Made by a program: the position numbers and the translations under genes. Positions 6,066 through 8,258 of a DNA stretch of 8,258 nucleotides are shown piece by piece. This DNA comes from an uncultured beta proteobacterium (lineage in GTDB: Bacteria > Pseudomonadota > Gammaproteobacteria > Burkholderiales > Burkholderiaceae). The stretch lies in the NCBI GenBank assembly GCA_903938955.1, contig CAJAFJ010000040.1:1-8258 (forward strand), read 5' to 3'. Every line of letters begins with the position of its first letter. The first letter of the stretch is position 1. A model generated the notes under the pieces. The model was not told where the DNA came from. It made no database searches and was given only the letters and a program-made list of their open reading frames with translations.

Positions 6066-8063
6066 TTAATACGTTTGACCGAGCTGACCCAAAATTTGTG
6101 GGTTTTCCAGTGTGGACGTATCCTGGGTGATGGACTCACCTTTGGCCAGCGAGCGCAACAGGCGGCGCATGATCTTGCCGGAACGGGTCTTGGGCAAGTT
6201 TTCACCAAAGCGGATGTCCTTGGGCTTAGCGATCGGGCCGATTTCTTTGGCGACCCAGTCACGCAAAATTTTAGCAATCGCCTTGGCATCATCACCGGTT
6301 GGGCAAGGTCCTTTGAGCACCACGAAGGCGCACATGGCTTCGCCGGTCAGGTCATCAGGACGACCCACCACGGCGGCTTCAGCCACCAGGTCAGACTTGG
6401 CCACCAGTGCCGATTCGATTTCCATGGTGCCCATGCGGTGACCCGACACGTTCAACACGTCATCAATACGACCGGTGATGCGGAAGTAACCACGGTCTGC
6501 ACTGCGCACCGCGCCGTCGCCAGCGAGGTAAATTGTGCCGCCCAACTCTTCAGGGAAGTAGCTGCTCTTGAAACGTTGTGGGTCATTCCAGATGTTACGA
6601 ATCATCGAAGGCCATGGGCGCTTGATGACCAACAAACCACCGGAACCATTGGGCACGTCAACGCCTGCTTCGTCCACGATGGCGGCCATGATGCCGGGCA
6701 GTGGCAAAGTGCAGCTTCCGGGCACCAGCGGTGTTGCACCTGGCAATGGGGTGATCATGTGACCACCGGTTTCGGTTTGCCAGAAGGTGTCCACAATCGG
6801 GCATTTTTCATGGCCGATGTTTTTGTAGTACCACATCCAGGCTTCTGGATTGATAGGCTCGCCCACTGAACCCAAAATGCGCAAGCTGCTCAGGTCGGAG
6901 CGGTCAGGGTGCACTTTCTCATTGCTCTCGGCGGCTTTGATCAGTGAACGGATAGCGGTGGGTGCGGTGTAGAAAATCGAGACTTTATGACGCTCAATCA
7001 TCTGCCAGAAACGGCCAGCATCCGGGTAAGTGGGGATGCCTTCAAAGATGACCTGGGTAGCGCCTGCGGCCAGTGGGCCGTAAGCGACGTAGGCGTGGCC
7101 CGTGATCCAGCCGATGTCTGCGGTACACCAGAACACATCTGACGCTTGCAAGTCAAAGGTCCAATCCATCGTCAGCTTGGACCACAGCAGGAAACCGCCG
7201 GTGGAATGCTGCACGCCCTTTGGCTTGCCGGTCGAACCGGAAGTAAAGAGAATGAACAGGGGATGCTCGGCACCGACAGAAACGGGTGCGCAAACCGTGC
7301 TTTGGCCTTCAAGGGCTTGTGCAAAAGTGATGTCACGGCCCGCCACCATGTTGCAGGCGGTAGGGGTACGCTGGTACACAAACACGGTCTTGATGGACTC
7401 GCAACCGCCCAATGCCAGACCTTCGTCCACAATGGCTTTCAGTGGCAACTCTTTGCCGCCGCGCAACTGGTAGTTGCAGGTGACCACCGCCACGGCGCCG
7501 GCGTCAATAATGCGTTCTTGCAGCGCTTTGGCCGAGAAGCCACCGAACACCACGCTGTGGGTGGCGCCAATACGGGCGCACGCTTGCATGGCGATCACGC
7601 CTTCCAGCGTCATGGGCATGTACACCAACACGCGGTCGCCTTTTTGGATGCCTTGCGCAGTGAGTGCGTTGGCAAACTGGCTGACCTTGGCGAGCAGTTC
7701 TTTGTACGTGGTCTTGATGACGGTGCCGTCGTCTGCTTCAAAAATGACAGCGACTTTATTCTCAACCGGGGTGCCCATGTGCTTGTCAAGGCAGTTGGCC
7801 GAAGCATTCAACTCGCCATCTTCAAACCAGGTGTAGAACGGTGCATTGGACTCGTCCAGCACCTTGGTGAAGGGTTTGTTCCACATCACGTTTTCGCGGG
7901 CCAGACGGGCCCAGAAACCTTCGAAATCGTTAGCAGCTTCAGCGCACAACGCGTTGTAGCCATCCATACCGGAAATGCGGGCGGATTTCACGAGTGCATC
8001 ACTCGGTGGGAAAACGCGGTTCTCAACCAGTGTGGATTGAATAGCTGTCGAAGGTGCTGTCAT
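6066..8063 (-). CDS. acs: Acetyl-CoA synthetase (AMP-forming)
   Basis: Acs activates acetate with ATP to acetyl-adenylate and then forms acetyl-CoA, allowing growth on or scavenging of acetate. The 665-residue length matches full-length bacterial Acs. Motifs in order are the ATP-binding loop [10 protein letters not shown] (274-283), [11 protein letters not shown] (424-434) with W428 at the tryptophan that restricts the pocket to acetate, YLAGDGA (512-518), [15 protein letters not shown] (529-543) at the hinge to the C-terminal domain, and [11 protein letters not shown] (624-634) with K630, the lysine silenced by acetylation in Salmonella Acs. The family-wide [10 protein letters not shown] and SGHR signatures favour Acs over propionyl-CoA synthetase. 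The ATG at 8063 is supported by AAGAGGAGA seven bases upstream. It converges on the cytochrome gene and is divergent from the gene at the right edge. A protein acetyltransferase/deacetylase pair is not in this window. Confidence 0.98.
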   Translation of the reverse strand: MTAPSTAIQSTLVENRVFPPSDALVKSARISGMDGYNALCAEAANDFEGFWARLARENVMWNKPFTKVLDESNAPFYTWFEDGELNASANCLDKHMGTPVENKVAVIFEADDGTVIKTTYKELLAKVSQFANALTAQGIQKGDRVLVYMPMTLEGVIAMQACARIGATHSVVFGGFSAKALQERIIDAGAVAVVTCNYQLRGGKELPLKAIVDEGLALGGCESIKTVFVYQRTPTACNMVAGRDITFAQALEGQSTVCAPVSVGAEHPLFILFTSGSTGKPKGVQHSTGGFLLWSKLTMDWTFDLQASDVFWCTADIGWITGHAYVAYGPLAAGATQVIFEGIPTYPDAGRFWQMIERHKVSIFYTAPTAIRSLIKAAESNEKVHPDRSDLSSLRILGSVGEPINPEAWMWYYKNIGHEKCPIVDTFWQTETGGHMITPLPGATPLVPGSCTLPLPGIMAAIVDEAGVDVPNGSGGLLVIKRPWPSMIRNIWNDPQRFKSSYFPEELGGTIYLAGDGAVRSADRGYFRITGRIDDVLNVSGHRMGTMEIESALVAKSDLVAEAAVVGRPDDLTGEAMCAFVVLKGPCPTGDDAKAIAKILRDWVAKEIGPIAKPKDIRFGENLPKTRSGKIMRRLLRSLAKGESITQDTSTLENPQILGQLGQTY

Positions 8064-8070
8064 GGATAGG

Positions 8071-8079
8071 TCTCCTCTT
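8071..8079 (-). promoter_or_regulatory. Strong ribosome binding site of acs
   Basis: AAGAGGAGA on the minus strand, seven bases before the acs ATG. It is the best Shine-Dalgarno sequence in the window and fixes the acs start. Confidence 0.8.
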
Positions 8080-8121
8080 GTTAAACGGTCTAGTTAAATT
8101 CGATTGGTGAGAATGTCGTGG

Positions 8122-8149
8122 TTGGCACTTACAAGCCACTGACTGCCAA
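8122..8149. promoter_or_regulatory. Inverted repeat TTGGCA-N16-TGCCAA upstream of acs
   Basis: Arms at 8122-8127 and 8144-8149 lie about 60-85 bases upstream of the acs start, in the shared divergent region with the gene starting at 8231. The spacing of about two helical turns fits a dimeric regulator, and either arm could also serve as a -35-like element. No regulator is identified, so this is a candidate only. Confidence 0.35.
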
Positions 8150-8193
8150 GGTTTTGTTGATTCCCTTTGGTCTGCCATTTACAGCCATTTCCC

Positions 8194-8199
8194 TACAAT
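8194..8199 (+). promoter_or_regulatory. Possible -10 element (TACAAT) for the right-edge gene
   Basis: TACAAT, a close match to the sigma70 -10 consensus, sits about 31 bases before the ATG at 8231. No good -35 hexamer occurs at 16-18 bases upstream, so it would be a weak or activator-dependent promoter. Confidence 0.35.
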
Positions 8200-8230
8200 A
8201 GTCCATTCACGTAAACACCCAGAAAACCAC

Positions 8231-8258
8231 ATGTCCACACCTCTTCCTGAAAAATCAC
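8231..8258 (+). CDS. Start of an unidentified gene, truncated at right edge
   Basis: An ATG followed by an open frame to the window end reads MSTPLPEKS. It is divergent from acs and has a plausible -10 element upstream, but its Shine-Dalgarno sequence is poor. Nine residues are not enough to assign a family, so no function is proposed. The 167-base gap to acs would hold both promoters. Confidence 0.5.

Noticed and set aside
6006..6869. Plus-strand open frame of 287 codons starting just after the terminator
   Set aside because: Antisense to the C-terminal part of acs, starts right behind a strong terminator with no ribosome site, and has no recognisable domain.
7146..8069. Plus-strand open frame of 307 codons
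   Set aside because: Antisense to acs, which has unmistakable motifs along its full length. The His/Gly/Gln-rich translation is typical of a shadow frame.
8122..8137. Possible sigma54 promoter (TGGCAC...GC) upstream of the right-edge gene
   Set aside because: The GG to GC spacing is 9 bases instead of 10, and the -12 element lacks the TTGC core.

Overview
The window looks like chromosomal DNA of a betaproteobacterium, most likely order Burkholderiales and perhaps a Comamonadaceae (Rhodoferax/Polaromonas-like) member. The reasons are the moderately high G+C with GC-rich third positions, the Lgt and acetyl-CoA synthetase sequences, and a small tryptophan-rich protein of a type I associate with Burkholderiales. 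This placement comes from recognising families, not from a search. I see no insertion sequence, phage gene, CRISPR array, tRNA or rRNA.

Left block (1-3445, minus strand): a two-gene signalling unit. The upstream gene encodes a FIST-domain protein resembling the NosP group of haem-based nitric-oxide sensors. After 23 bases follows a large soluble sensor histidine kinase with an N-terminal helical region, three PAS domains, HisKA and HATPase_c. The kinase gene runs off the left edge, so a receiver or Hpt domain may follow. A separate sensor protein paired with a kinase that has no membrane segment suggests cytoplasmic signalling, with nitric oxide as the leading candidate ligand.

Middle block (3636-5550, minus strand): three closely spaced genes, transcribed in the order small Trp-rich protein, lgt (lipoprotein diacylglyceryl transferase), then an enoyl-CoA hydratase/isomerase-family protein that lacks one of the two classical catalytic glutamates. 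A 190-base gap with small hairpins and a short direct repeat separates this block from the FIST gene.

Right block (5648-8258): divergent from the Trp-rich gene lies a short periplasmic class I cytochrome c. It converges on acs (acetyl-CoA synthetase), and the two share a perfect bidirectional terminator hairpin. acs has a 167-base upstream region, beyond which a divergent gene begins (first nine codons only).

Most of the window is ordinary housekeeping metabolism. The part most worth following is the FIST/PAS-kinase pair. I did not find a convincing wholly undescribed system.
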